Assembly (NCBI RefSeq): GCF_000423545.1
Contig: NZ_AUIE01000021.1
Span: 78,791 to 142,790, forward strand
Origin: Metapseudomonas resinovorans DSM 21078
Lineage (GTDB): Bacteria > Pseudomonadota > Gammaproteobacteria > Pseudomonadales > Pseudomonadaceae
DNA length: 64,000 nt
Direction: 5' to 3'
Below the pieces are notes generated by a model that ran no database searches, had not been told where the DNA came from, and saw nothing but the letters and a program-made list of their open reading frames with translations. Numbering within the stretch: position 1 is the stretch's first letter; each line of letters starts with the position of its first letter. This document shows positions 53,092 to 61,512 of this stretch, piece after piece. The translations under genes and the position numbers were made by a program.

Positions 53092-53256
53092 ATGAAAACC
53101 TGGATTTGTGTGGTCTGCGGCCTGATCTACGACGAGACCAAGGGCTGGCCCGACGAGGGCATCCCGGCCGGCACCCCCTGGGCCGACGTGCCGGATGACT
53201 GGATCTGCCCGGATTGTGGCGTCGGCAAGAACGACTTCGATATGCAGGAAATCTGA
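53092..53256 (+). CDS. Rubredoxin
   Basis: The 54-aa iron protein begins MKTWICVVCGLIYDE and has both CxxC metal sites, C6-x2-C9-G and C39-P-D-C42-G. The W at 30 and the PDDWICPDCG segment are classical. It carries electrons to the preceding desaturase/hydroxylase-like enzyme (97 bp away), as rubredoxins do for alkane hydroxylases. The start ATG at 53092 follows GAGGTAGCGGC. Confidence 0.93.
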   Translation: MKTWICVVCGLIYDETKGWPDEGIPAGTPWADVPDDWICPDCGVGKNDFDMQEI

Positions 53257-53281
53257 GCACGACGCGATTCAGGGCTCTCTC

Positions 53282-53350
53282 GTAGGATGGGTTGAGCGGA
53301 GCGAAACCCATCGCCGGATTGATGGGTTTCGCAGGCTCAACCCATCCTAC
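53282..53350. repeat. GTAGGATGGGTTGAGC palindromic repeat
   Basis: Inverted arms (GTAGGATGGGTTGAGCGGAG and complement) with an inner hairpin GATGGGTTTCGC lie between the convergent rubredoxin and barrel genes. It is the same family as 43965-44037. Confidence 0.7.
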
Positions 53351-53355
53351 ATAGG

Positions 53356-54279
53356 TCATAACCGCAGGCTCAGCCGCGCCGTCAGCCCATTGTCCCGCGC
53401 GTCTTCGGCGTAGGTGCCGTTGTAGAACAGCCCTACATAGGCCTGGTCGGTGAACTGGTAGTCCAGCCCCATATCCAGGCGGAAAGCGTCCCGGGTCAGT
53501 GCCACGGCGGCACCACTCTCGTCTTCCAACCGACTGTCACTGAACGCATGACGCCAGCCCGAGCTGATGCGTGCAGTCAGGCGCCGGCCCGATTCAAGCT
53601 CGATACGCGTGGTGCCTCGCAGGCCGAAGGTGCTGTAGCCGATCTCGTCGCGCTGGCTGTCGATGGCGGCTTGTGAATCACTGTCCAGCCGCACATAGGC
53701 CAGCTCGCTGAAGCCCTCGGCGCTGAAGTCGCGGAAATCCAGGGAGTAGCTGAGCTCGCCGAATACCTGACCACTGTTCGCATCGGCGGCGCGCCGGTCA
53801 CCATCATGACCACTCCAGGCCGCCCCCAGCTTTACGCCGATCTGGTTGTAGACCTTGGTGCCGGCATAGGCACCCAGATGCAGGCTGTGGATATCCGCGT
53901 CCGCGCCCTGCACCTCCACCGACGTTGCCGAGTAGCCGCCCATTCCACCGACCAGCCAATTGCCCAGCTTGCGTTCGCTACCCAGCAGCAGCCCACCGAC
54001 ATCACGCTCCCGGCGCGGTGCGCGGTGGTCGGCGTCTACCGAACCATGGCTGCCGAAGGCGCGCGCCCAGGCGGGTGATTGCCCCTCCTCCAGCGGCGGT
54101 TCGCGGAAGGAGAAACGAATCTGCTGGATGCGCTCGGACGCGGCGTCGCGCACGAAGTGGCTGTCCTCCAGCAGGCTGGCGCGGCTGGCGGCAGCGAGGG
54201 AGTCGCCTAGGGCCGGTGCGGCCAGCAGCAAGGCGCACAGTCCGGCGAGGGTGGCGAGCGGCGATTGATCCTGACCCAT
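53356..54279 (-). CDS. Stand-alone autotransporter-type outer-membrane beta-barrel
   Basis: The 307-aa protein has a signal peptide (MGQDQSPLATLAGLCALLLAAPALG). The rest reads as one autotransporter barrel: AWARAFGSHGSVDADHRAPRRERDVGGLLLGSERKLGNWLVGGMGGYS, then alternating strands to the end (YVGLFYNGTYAEDARDNGLTARLSLRL). There is no passenger domain. Start 54279 was taken because GGAG sits 8 bp before it. The exact role is unknown. Confidence 0.82.
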   Translation of the reverse strand: MGQDQSPLATLAGLCALLLAAPALGDSLAAASRASLLEDSHFVRDAASERIQQIRFSFREPPLEEGQSPAWARAFGSHGSVDADHRAPRRERDVGGLLLGSERKLGNWLVGGMGGYSATSVEVQGADADIHSLHLGAYAGTKVYNQIGVKLGAAWSGHDGDRRAADANSGQVFGELSYSLDFRDFSAEGFSELAYVRLDSDSQAAIDSQRDEIGYSTFGLRGTTRIELESGRRLTARISSGWRHAFSDSRLEDESGAAVALTRDAFRLDMGLDYQFTDQAYVGLFYNGTYAEDARDNGLTARLSLRL

Positions 54280-54423
54280 GACGGGCATCTCCAGACGGGC
54301 GTGTGGATAACTCTAGCGCCATGCTGGGCAATTCAAATTCCCGAATCCACTCTCGACTTTCTGATTTGCCGGGAAATCGCCGCGCTGGCGCAATGGCCAC
54401 CTGCATACAGACGGAGCCCCACC

Positions 54424-55326
54424 ATGCGCCAGTCCCTCTCTCCAGGCTTCAACGCCCACGCCTCGATGCTGCTCTGGGCACTGTTGGTGGCGCTCTCGTT
54501 CTTTGCCGCCGCCGAGGTGAACCCCGCACTCGACGCCCTGCCGTTGACCGCACTGCGCCTGCTGCTCTCGGGCGGCCTGTTCCTGCCCTTTCTGCTGTTG
54601 CGCCGCCCCGGACTTCCCAACGGGCGCGCGCTGTTGGCCCACGTGGTGCTGGGCGGGCTGCTGGCGCTCTATTTCGGCAGCCTGTTCGAGGCACTGAAAC
54701 ACACCAAGGCACTGGACACCGCGCTGCTCTATGTCAGCGTGCCGCTGCTGACGCTTGGGAGTGAGCGGATGCTGCTGGGCAAGCCGGTGCTGCAACGACT
54801 GTGGCCAACCCTCGTCGCCGCCCTCGGCGCGCTGGCACTGCTCGGGCTCGATAACGCCCACTTCGACGCCTACGCCTATGGCCTCTACGGCATCGGCTGC
54901 CTGGCCATGGCCATTTATGGCCCACTCAGCCAGCGCCTCAAACCCTGGCTCGGTACTGAGCGCAGCGCCGCCTCCCTGGCCTGCGGCAACCTACTGGCCG
55001 GCGGCCTGCTGCTGGCCCTGACGGCGACCCTGGGCCAGCGCTGGGAGGGGCTGCAAGGCATTGCCCTGCGCGACATCGGCTGGCTGCTCTACCTGGCCTT
55101 GACCGCTACCCTGGCCACCTTCTGGCTGCTGCACCGGGCCATCCACTGGCTGCCCCCGGCCACGGTGATCGCCTACAGCTACCTCAGCGGCCTGTTCGCC
55201 CTGCTGCTGCAGAGCTTCTGGCTGCACCGGGCACCCGCGCCGCTGGCCTGGGCCGGCGCTGTGCTGATCGTCCTCGGCATGCTCTGGCTGGCGCGCCTGA
55301 GCCCGGCGCGCACGGCGACAGCCTGA
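54424..55326 (+). CDS. EamA/DMT-family transporter
   Basis: The 300-aa membrane protein has ten hydrophobic segments in two EamA repeats (LDALPLTALRLLLSGGLFLPFLLL; ATVIAYSYLSGLFALLLQSFWLH). It is a drug/metabolite transporter-type exporter with unknown substrate. The gene is divergent from the barrel gene and followed by a LysR gene. Confidence 0.85.
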   Translation: MRQSLSPGFNAHASMLLWALLVALSFFAAAEVNPALDALPLTALRLLLSGGLFLPFLLLRRPGLPNGRALLAHVVLGGLLALYFGSLFEALKHTKALDTALLYVSVPLLTLGSERMLLGKPVLQRLWPTLVAALGALALLGLDNAHFDAYAYGLYGIGCLAMAIYGPLSQRLKPWLGTERSAASLACGNLLAGGLLLALTATLGQRWEGLQGIALRDIGWLLYLALTATLATFWLLHRAIHWLPPATVIAYSYLSGLFALLLQSFWLHRAPAPLAWAGAVLIVLGMLWLARLSPARTATA

Positions 55327-55387
55327 GTGGCTTGCCATGTCGATCGGGGCAGGTTCTGATGGCGCTCCCGCTCAAAGGATCCCCGCC

Positions 55388-56308
55388 ATGCTGCTCGCCA
55401 ATGGACTGCGCAAGATCGATATCCAGGACTTGCTGGTCTTCCTCGAAATCTACGAGCGCCAGCACTTGGGCGACGTGGCGGAGGCGCTGAATCTCAGTGC
55501 CTCCAGCGTCAGCTACAGCCTGAAGAAGCTACGCGGCGCCCTGGACGACGAACTGTTCATCGCCACCCGCAGCGGCATGCGCCCCACCCGCAAGGCGATG
55601 GCCATGCGCCCCCACACCCGCAGCATGATCGAGCTGATGAACGCCTGCTTCAGCGAAGCCAGCGCCTTCGACCCGTGCCAGGCGCCGCGTACCTTCCGCC
55701 TTTGCGCACCGGAGTATTTCGAGCTGCTGATCCTGCCGCCATTGCTGCGCCGGTTGAGCGAGGCGGGATACCCCATCAGCCTGGAGGTCCTACGCCTTGG
55801 CCGGGAGATCCCCGTCGATGCGCTGGTACAGGGCGAACTGGACCTGGCCCTGGGCTTCGGCCCGCACCAGCACCGCGCCCACCCCGGCCTGGTCAGCCTG
55901 GCCTTGCTGAAGGACGACCTGCTCTGTGTCCGCGCCGCCGGTAGCGCGGCGGTGGATGACCTGGATGCGTTCTGCGCACGGCGCCAGGTGTTCCCCACAC
56001 CCTGGGACTCGGAGCGCAACATGATCGATGGCTGGCTGCAGCAGCAGGGCCGCTCCCGACAAATCGCCGCACGGACCAACAACTACCTGGCCGCCTTGCA
56101 ACTGATTCCGGCCAGCGAGCTGTTGCTGGTGCTACCCGCTCGGGTCCACGCGCTGCTGGGCGATGCTCGCACCACCACCAGCCCGCTGCCTGACCTGCCG
56201 AGCTTTTCCCTGGAGATGCTCTGGGCCCAGCCCTTCGACCAGGACCCGGCGAACATCTGGTTGCGGGAGCAGATTCTCAGCGTCTGCGCCGAGCAGTCAC
56301 TTCTCTAG
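55388..56308 (+). CDS. LysR-family transcriptional regulator
   Basis: The 306-aa regulator has an HTH at about 8-65 (IDIQDLLVFLEIYERQHLGDVAEALNLSASSVSYSLKKLRGAL) and a NodD/NahR-type effector domain (FRLCAPEYFELLILPPLLRRL; ELDLALGFGPHQHR). It starts 61 bp after the EamA gene, on the same strand. Its end overlaps the convergent TetR gene by 12 bp. Confidence 0.85.
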   Translation: MLLANGLRKIDIQDLLVFLEIYERQHLGDVAEALNLSASSVSYSLKKLRGALDDELFIATRSGMRPTRKAMAMRPHTRSMIELMNACFSEASAFDPCQAPRTFRLCAPEYFELLILPPLLRRLSEAGYPISLEVLRLGREIPVDALVQGELDLALGFGPHQHRAHPGLVSLALLKDDLLCVRAAGSAAVDDLDAFCARRQVFPTPWDSERNMIDGWLQQQGRSRQIAARTNNYLAALQLIPASELLLVLPARVHALLGDARTTTSPLPDLPSFSLEMLWAQPFDQDPANIWLREQILSVCAEQSLL

Positions 56309-56869
56309 CAGGTCATCCAGCGTCCGGCCGAGAAAGCCGCGGCTGGCGTCCAGGACTTCGGCCTGGGTTTCTTCGCGGGCCAGCATGCGCGCGACCACCA
56401 GGGCGCCAACGCACTGGGAAATCATCGCCCAGGCCAGCTCGCCGTCTTCGAGAATTTCCGCCCAGGCACGCTGCAATTGCAGCATCCAGTGCTCGGCCTC
56501 CTCACGCACGGAAAGATCGGCGCGGGCGATTTCCGCGCCGAGCGTCGGGATGGCACAGCCCGAGTCGGGGTTCTGCAGATGGGCCATGCTCAGGTAGCGA
56601 TCGAGGCAGCGCTCCAGCTTGTCGCGGCAGAATCCTTCGCCACGGGCGACATGGCCGATCAGGCTCTGGGATAGCTCGCGCTGGACGATGGCGGTGAAGA
56701 GGTCGTTCTTCGACGGGAAGTGGCTGTAGAAGGCACCACCGGTCAGGCCGATGGCCTTCATCAGGCCGTCGACGCCGGTGGTGGAGAAGCCGCCGCGCTT
56801 GGCGATGGCACCGCTGCTTTCCAGCAACTTCTGCCGGGTTTCTTCCTTGTGGGTGGCTGAGTAACGCAC
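56297..56869 (-). CDS. TetR-family repressor
   Basis: The 190-aa regulator has an N-terminal HTH (ETRQKLLESSGAIAKRGGFSTTGVDGLMKAIGLTGGAFYSHFPSKNDLF) and a helical ligand domain. A GTG start at 56869 is preferred because of GGAGGT 8 bp before it. It is divergent from the SDR gene, with two 15-bp operator-like repeats between (56914-56943). Confidence 0.87.
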   Translation of the reverse strand: MRYSATHKEETRQKLLESSGAIAKRGGFSTTGVDGLMKAIGLTGGAFYSHFPSKNDLFTAIVQRELSQSLIGHVARGEGFCRDKLERCLDRYLSMAHLQNPDSGCAIPTLGAEIARADLSVREEAEHWMLQLQRAWAEILEDGELAWAMISQCVGALVVARMLAREETQAEVLDASRGFLGRTLDDLLEK

Positions 56870-56913
56870 GACGACCTCCGGTGGACTGGCTTGACGCGTT
56901 GGCGAGCATAGCA

Positions 56914-56943
56914 TAACGTCCGTTCAGCTAACGATCGTTCAGT
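56914..56943. promoter_or_regulatory. Tandem TetR operator candidates
   Basis: TAACGTCCGTTCAGC (56914-56928) and TAACGATCGTTCAGT (56929-56943) are head-to-tail 15-bp units, each with AACG/CGTT symmetry. They lie 45 bp before the TetR gene and end 13 bp before the SDR start. Confidence 0.75.
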
Positions 56944-56956
56944 AAAGGTGGACAGC

Positions 56957-57697
56957 ATGGCTAGCGATACCGAGAACAAGAAAGTCGTACTGGTAATTGG
57001 TGCCGGCGATGCCACGGGTGGTGCCATCGCCCGGCGCTTTGCCCGCGAGGGTTATGTCGCCTGCGTGACCCGGCGCAGCGCTGACAAGTTGCAGCCGCTG
57101 GTGGACGCCATCCGCGCCGAAGGTGGCGAGGCCCACGGTTTTGCCTCTGATGCACGCAAGGAAGAGGAAGTCGCCGAGTTGGTGGAAACCATCGAGCGTG
57201 ACATCGGCCCGATCGAAGCTTTTGTCTTCAACATCGGCGCCAACGTGCCCTGCAGCATCCTCGAGGAAACCGCGCGCAAGTACTTCAAGATCTGGGAGAT
57301 GGCCTGCTTCTCCGGCTTCCTCACCAGCCAGGCAGTCGCCCGGCGCATGGTCACCCGCGAGCGCGGCACCATCCTCTTCACCGGCGCCACTGCCGGCCTG
57401 CGCGGCGCCGCCGGGTTCGCGGCCTTCGCCGGGGCCAAGCACGGCATCCGCGCCCTGGCCCAGAGCATGGCCCGCGAGCTCGGCCCGCGGAACATCCACG
57501 TCGCCCACGTGGTGGTGGACGGTGCCATCGATACCGATTTCATCCGCGACAACTTTCCCGAGCGCTACGCGCTGAAGGACCAGGACGGCATCCTCGATCC
57601 CGACCACATCGCCGAGAACTATTGGTACCTGCACAGCCAACCGCGGGATGCCTGGACGTTCGAGCTTGATCTGCGGCCATGGATGGAGCGTTGGTGA
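56957..57697 (+). CDS. SDR-family protein without catalytic tyrosine
   Basis: The 246-aa Rossmann protein has the N-terminal motif VLVIGAGDATGGAIARRF, a variant of TGxxxGIG. The YxxxK site reads FAGAK, with Phe in place of the catalytic Tyr, and the usual catalytic Ser position is in TGATAG, so it is not standard. I recall an atypical SDR subgroup (SDR_c10) with this Phe. The ATG at 56957 is preferred over a GTG nine bases upstream. It is probably controlled by the divergent TetR protein and co-expressed with the HCCA-isomerase-like gene downstream. Confidence 0.85.
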   Translation: MASDTENKKVVLVIGAGDATGGAIARRFAREGYVACVTRRSADKLQPLVDAIRAEGGEAHGFASDARKEEEVAELVETIERDIGPIEAFVFNIGANVPCSILEETARKYFKIWEMACFSGFLTSQAVARRMVTRERGTILFTGATAGLRGAAGFAAFAGAKHGIRALAQSMARELGPRNIHVAHVVVDGAIDTDFIRDNFPERYALKDQDGILDPDHIAENYWYLHSQPRDAWTFELDLRPWMERW

Positions 57698-57700
57698 CCC

Positions 57701-57766
57701 CGCAGGCGCGAGCTTGCTCGCGAAATGCCCCCGCACGGCCTCGTTCGCGAGCGAGCTCGCTCCTAC
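57701..57766. repeat. GCGAGCTTGCTCGCGAA-type palindrome
   Basis: CGCGAGCTTGCTCGCG with GTTCGCGAGCGAGCTCGCTC lies in the gap between the SDR gene and the HCCA-isomerase-like gene. It is another short Pseudomonas-type repeat. Confidence 0.6.
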
Positions 57767-57804
57767 CTGGCCTTAGCCGATAACCAACGACGAGAACGCA
57801 CCTC

Positions 57805-58395
57805 ATGACCAAAACCGTCGAATTCTTCTTCGACCTCGGCAGCCCGGCCAGCTACCTGGCCTGGACCCAGTTGCCGGGCATCTGCGCCCGTCATGGCGCC
57901 GAACTGCGCTATCGCCCCATGCTGCTGGGCGGCGTGTTCCAGGCGACCGGCAACGCCTCGCCCGCCGCCGTTCCCGCCAAGGCGCGGCACACCATGATCG
58001 ACATGCAGCGCTTCGCCCGTCGCTATGGCGTGCCGATGCACTTCAACCCCTTCTTCCCCATCAACACGCTGACGCTGATGCGCGCCGCCATTGGCGTGCA
58101 AATGCGCCAGCCGGAGCGCTTCGAGGCCTATCTGGATGCCATGTTCCGCGCCCTCTGGCAGGACAAGCGCAACCTCGGCGACCCCGCCGTGCTGGGCGCG
58201 ACTCTCCAGGCCGCCGGCTTCGACCCGGAGGCGCTGCTGGCCCTGGTGGGCGATCAGGAAGTGAAGGACGCGTTGAAGGCAGCGACCGAAGAAGCGGTGA
58301 AGCGCGGCGTATTCGGTGCGCCGACCTGCTTCGTCGGCGAGGAAATGTTCTTCGGCCAGGATCGGCTGGACTTCGTCGAGGAAGCGCTGGCCTAG
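57805..58395 (+). CDS. 2-hydroxychromene-2-carboxylate isomerase-like (DsbA family, GST kappa-type)
   Basis: The 196-aa protein matches NahD/HCCA isomerases: TVEFFFDLGSPASYLAWTQLPGICARHG, RPMLLGGVFQATGN, and VFGAPTCFVGEEMFFGQDRLDFVEEAL at the end. The glutathione-binding Ser in GSPASYL is present. The enzyme isomerises aromatic breakdown products in naphthalene pathways. Here there are no other aromatic genes, so the real substrate may be different. It lies downstream of the SDR gene. Confidence 0.87.
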   Translation: MTKTVEFFFDLGSPASYLAWTQLPGICARHGAELRYRPMLLGGVFQATGNASPAAVPAKARHTMIDMQRFARRYGVPMHFNPFFPINTLTLMRAAIGVQMRQPERFEAYLDAMFRALWQDKRNLGDPAVLGATLQAAGFDPEALLALVGDQEVKDALKAATEEAVKRGVFGAPTCFVGEEMFFGQDRLDFVEEALA

Positions 58396-58576
58396 CTCGA
58401 CGAAGTCAGCTTCGGCAACGACGCCAGCAGCGCGGCGTCGAGGCCGAGCATGTGCGCCGCCTTGTGCCTCGCCAGGCGGCTGGCGTCCTCGCCCTTTGGA
58501 TATCCGCCATGCGAGGCCTCGGCATCCAGCTCCGCTGCAGCTTCCCCGGTAGCACCGGGAGGGCTCGTAAGACTGA
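58392..58576 (-). pseudogene. Possible C-terminal remnant of an unknown gene
   Basis: One minus-strand frame without a usable start encodes about 60 residues ending GEDASRLARHKAAHMLGLD and then AALLASLPKLTSSS. The composition is protein-like and it stops inside the last codons of the isomerase-like gene. Upstream are an in-frame stop and two hairpins (58560-58590). It could be the tail of a lost gene or a chance frame. Confidence 0.3.
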
Positions 58577-58627
58577 CGAGCCTTTGCGCAGGCTAGTCAA
58601 TGACCGTGCCGTAGGCCATTAGCCTCA

Positions 58628-59839
58628 TCAGGGCAGAAGGCGTTGCGGCAGCCGCTTCAGCACGGCGGGGTCGAGTCGCAACAGCCTCGCGGCCCGTTCA
58701 TCCAGAAGCAGTGCGAGATCCTCTCCGCTCGGCAGACGTAGCAACGCGGCGCAGAGGTTGAGCACCAGGGCTTCGCGGGAGAACACGCCAGCGCCGAGCC
58801 CGTGGAACGCAGCCACCAGTTCACGCAGGCCAAAGGGCAGCCGCCAACGGATTCGCAAGGCGGAACCAAAGCCCGCCGAGCGGCGTTTCATCACATCGTG
58901 CAGCTCTTCATTGCTCAGGCTGCCGCCGGCATCCTGCCAGTCCTGCAGGCTGCGCAGCAGGGCCAGTTCGCCCATGTTGTGCAACAGCCCGGCGGTGTAG
59001 CAGAGCTCGGCATCCAGCTCCAGCTCGCTGGCCAGCCAGTAGCCCAGCTCGGCGCTGCGCTGGGCGGCCTGCCAGACCAGTTCGGCCAGCTCCGCCAGGC
59101 GCGGGTCGTGCAGCCGCGCATTGCGCTCCAGGGCCATGCCCAGCACCAGGTTGAGTACACGGGTAACGCCCAGGCGCTGCATGGCCTGACCCAGCGTCTG
59201 GCAGGGCATGCCGAGGTGCTGTGCCGCGCTGTTGGCAGCAGCGATCAACCGCGCAGTGATCTGCGGGTCGCGGGAGAAGATTTCGTCGAGGTCGCGCAGG
59301 TCGACCTGATCGGCCTGCAGGCACTGGCTGACGGTTTCGCGCACGTCGTCCAGTAGGGGCGCGCCCTGGCCTTCCTCGCGGACGCTGTCGAGGTACTCCT
59401 TCAGACTGTTCACCAGCAACGCAGGTGCCTTTCGCGCCGCAGCGGCATCACCGGCCGGCAGCAGGCTGCTGAGGCGCTTGCGCAGCTTGGCGGCGTTGAA
59501 GGGCTTGCCGAGGTAGGCGGAGGGCGCCAGCGGCCGCACGGCGCGCACGCTGGCAGCATCCACGCGGGCGCTGATCAGTACGAAAGGCAGCGCCGGGGTA
59601 CGCGGGTGGCGGCGCAACTGGCGCAGCAGTTCTACGCCGTCGATCCCAGCCAGTTCGCCATCGGCAATCACCAGCTCCGGCAGGCGCCGCTTGCAGCGCG
59701 CCAGGGCCTCGCGACCATCGGCCACCTGCACCACCTTGGCATCGCCACGGATATCAAGGACGAGCTGGGCGAGCAAATCCGACGTCCAGGGGTCGGCCTC
59801 GGCAATCAGGATTTCCGGAACCTGGGCGGCGGTGGGCAT
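58628..59839 (-). CDS. Response regulator with HDOD output domain
   Basis: The 403-aa protein has a receiver domain at about 9-128 with phospho-acceptor D60 (ELVIADGELAG), acidic residues E14 and D16, and lysine in LGKPF. An HDOD domain at about 155-340 follows (ITARLIAAANSAAQHLGMPCQTLGQAMQRLGVTRVLNLVLGMALE; YTAGLLHNMGELALL). HDOD outputs lack the HD catalytic residues and usually act by protein contact in signalling or motility. The start at 59839 gives a complete receiver. From memory, a similar gene lies next to gabT in P. aeruginosa. Confidence 0.87.
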   Translation of the reverse strand: MPTAAQVPEILIAEADPWTSDLLAQLVLDIRGDAKVVQVADGREALARCKRRLPELVIADGELAGIDGVELLRQLRRHPRTPALPFVLISARVDAASVRAVRPLAPSAYLGKPFNAAKLRKRLSSLLPAGDAAAARKAPALLVNSLKEYLDSVREEGQGAPLLDDVRETVSQCLQADQVDLRDLDEIFSRDPQITARLIAAANSAAQHLGMPCQTLGQAMQRLGVTRVLNLVLGMALERNARLHDPRLAELAELVWQAAQRSAELGYWLASELELDAELCYTAGLLHNMGELALLRSLQDWQDAGGSLSNEELHDVMKRRSAGFGSALRIRWRLPFGLRELVAAFHGLGAGVFSREALVLNLCAALLRLPSGEDLALLLDERAARLLRLDPAVLKRLPQRLLP

Positions 59840-60021
59840 GGATACCTCGAGTGGCGGGTGGGTCATCCGTGACGAACCATGCAGAGCCGGGAATCGGCAG
59901 AAGCGCAGGACGGATTCGTCGTATGAATCGAAGCCGGGAAGTCTAAACCGGGGCCTGGGCGGCGGATAGTGGTGTAGACCAAGGTCGAGCTGCAGCCCGT
60001 GCCACTCTCTATCATCCAGGC

Positions 60022-60053
60022 AAAAAGAGACCCGCCGGAGCGGGTCTCTTTTC
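60022..60053 (-). terminator. Terminator of gabT
   Basis: The stem AAAAGAGACCCG/CGGGTCTCTTTT with a 6-bp loop lies just past the gabT stop. T-runs on both strands make it bidirectional. Confidence 0.9.
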
Positions 60054-60066
60054 ACTAGCTGAGCAA

Positions 60067-61344
60067 TCAGGCCAGTTCGTCGAAGCACTCAGCGACAATG
60101 GCCAGGCCCTTGTCGAGTTGCGCGTCGGGAATGGTGACCGGCATCAGGAAGCGGATGACGTTGTAGTAGGTACCGCACGACAGCAGGATCAGGCCTTTCT
60201 CACGAGCACGGGCAACAATCTTGCCGACCAGTTCGGCAGCCGGCTTGCTTTCGTCGCCGCCTTCGAACAGCTCGATGGCGATCATCGAACCCAGGCCACG
60301 GACGTCGCCGATGACCTTGTGCTTGGCCTGGATTTCACGCAGGCCAGCCTTCAGGCGCTCGCCTACAGCCTGGCTGCGCTCCAGCAGTTTCTCTTCGTCG
60401 AACACCTTCAGCACGGCCAGGGCCGCGGCGCAGGCGATCGGGCTGCCAGCGTAGGTGCCGCCCAGGCCGCCGGGAGCGATGCTGTCCATGACTTCGGCCT
60501 TGCCGCACACGCCGGAAATCGGGAAGCCGCCGCCAACGGATTTGGCGAAGGTGGTCAGATCAGGCACAACGCCCAGTTGCTCGGTGGCGAAGAAGGTGCC
60601 AGTACGGCCAGCGCCGGTCTGTACTTCGTCGGCGATCAGCAGGATGCCGTGCTGGTCGCACAGGGCGCGCAGGCGCTGCATGAAGGCCTTGGAGTTGACG
60701 TAGAAACCACCTTCGCCCTGGACCGGCTCGATGATGATGGCGGCGATGTCCTGGGGCTGGGCGTCGTTCTTGAAGATGCGCTCGATGCTGGCGATGGAAT
60801 CGTCTTCGCTGACACCGTGCAGTTCGCACGGAGCCAGGGCACGGAACACGCCGCCCGGCATCAGGCCCATGCCAGCGGAGTACGGGACCACCTTGCCGGT
60901 CAGGGACAGGGTCATCATGGTGCGGCCGTGGTAGGCGCCGGTGAAGGCGATCACGCCAGCGCGGCCGGTGGCGGCTCGGGCGATCTTCACGGCGTTTTCG
61001 ACGGCTTCGGAGCCGGAAGTCACCAGCAGGGTCTTCTTGGCGAAGTCACCCGGTACGCGCTTGGCGATCTCTTCGCAGAGCTCGATGTAGGGCTCGTAGG
61101 CCAGCACCTGGAAGCAGGTGTGGGTCAGCTTGGTCAGTTGCTCCTGAACGGCCGCGATCACTTTCGGGTGCAGGTGGCCGGTGTTCAGTACGGCGATACC
61201 GCCGGCGAAGTCGATGTACTCGCGACCGTCGACGTCCCAGACGGTGGCGTTCTCGGCGCGCTCGGCGACGATCGGGTGGATCTGGCTGACACCGCGGGCA
61301 ACGGCAGCGGCACGGCGTTTCAGCAGGGATTCGTTCTTGCTCAT
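60067..61344 (-). CDS. gabT: 4-aminobutyrate aminotransferase
   Basis: The 425-aa PLP enzyme converts GABA and 2-oxoglutarate to succinic semialdehyde and glutamate. Seen: LLVTSGSEAVENAVKIARAATGR, EPVQGEGGFYVNSKAFMQRLRALCDQHGILLIADEVQTGAGRTG, and the PLP lysine in TTFAKSVGGGFPISG. The start at 61344 (MSKNESLLKRRAAAV) is the usual GabT start. It lies 168 bp after gabD on the same strand. Confidence 0.95.
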   Translation of the reverse strand: MSKNESLLKRRAAAVARGVSQIHPIVAERAENATVWDVDGREYIDFAGGIAVLNTGHLHPKVIAAVQEQLTKLTHTCFQVLAYEPYIELCEEIAKRVPGDFAKKTLLVTSGSEAVENAVKIARAATGRAGVIAFTGAYHGRTMMTLSLTGKVVPYSAGMGLMPGGVFRALAPCELHGVSEDDSIASIERIFKNDAQPQDIAAIIIEPVQGEGGFYVNSKAFMQRLRALCDQHGILLIADEVQTGAGRTGTFFATEQLGVVPDLTTFAKSVGGGFPISGVCGKAEVMDSIAPGGLGGTYAGSPIACAAALAVLKVFDEEKLLERSQAVGERLKAGLREIQAKHKVIGDVRGLGSMIAIELFEGGDESKPAAELVGKIVARAREKGLILLSCGTYYNVIRFLMPVTIPDAQLDKGLAIVAECFDELA

Positions 61345-61512
61345 AAGTTCCTCACGGCCGCTCATCGGGCGGCGCAGTCTCAAGGATAAATGCCCCCGGT
61401 AGGGGCCAGCGCAGCATTCGATGATCGACTGCGCGGGCTTGCCGGAGGCTCGTTCGCTTTAGGGTGAAGCTGGGGCGCCGCGCGCTCTTTCGCGCCTTGC
61501 CCCGTCTTTGGA

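Noticed and set aside
58406..58600. 64-codon minus frame MTSLRKGSSVLRALPVLPG
   Set aside because: Arg-rich shadow composition. Another frame of the same strand reads more protein-like and is listed as a possible remnant.
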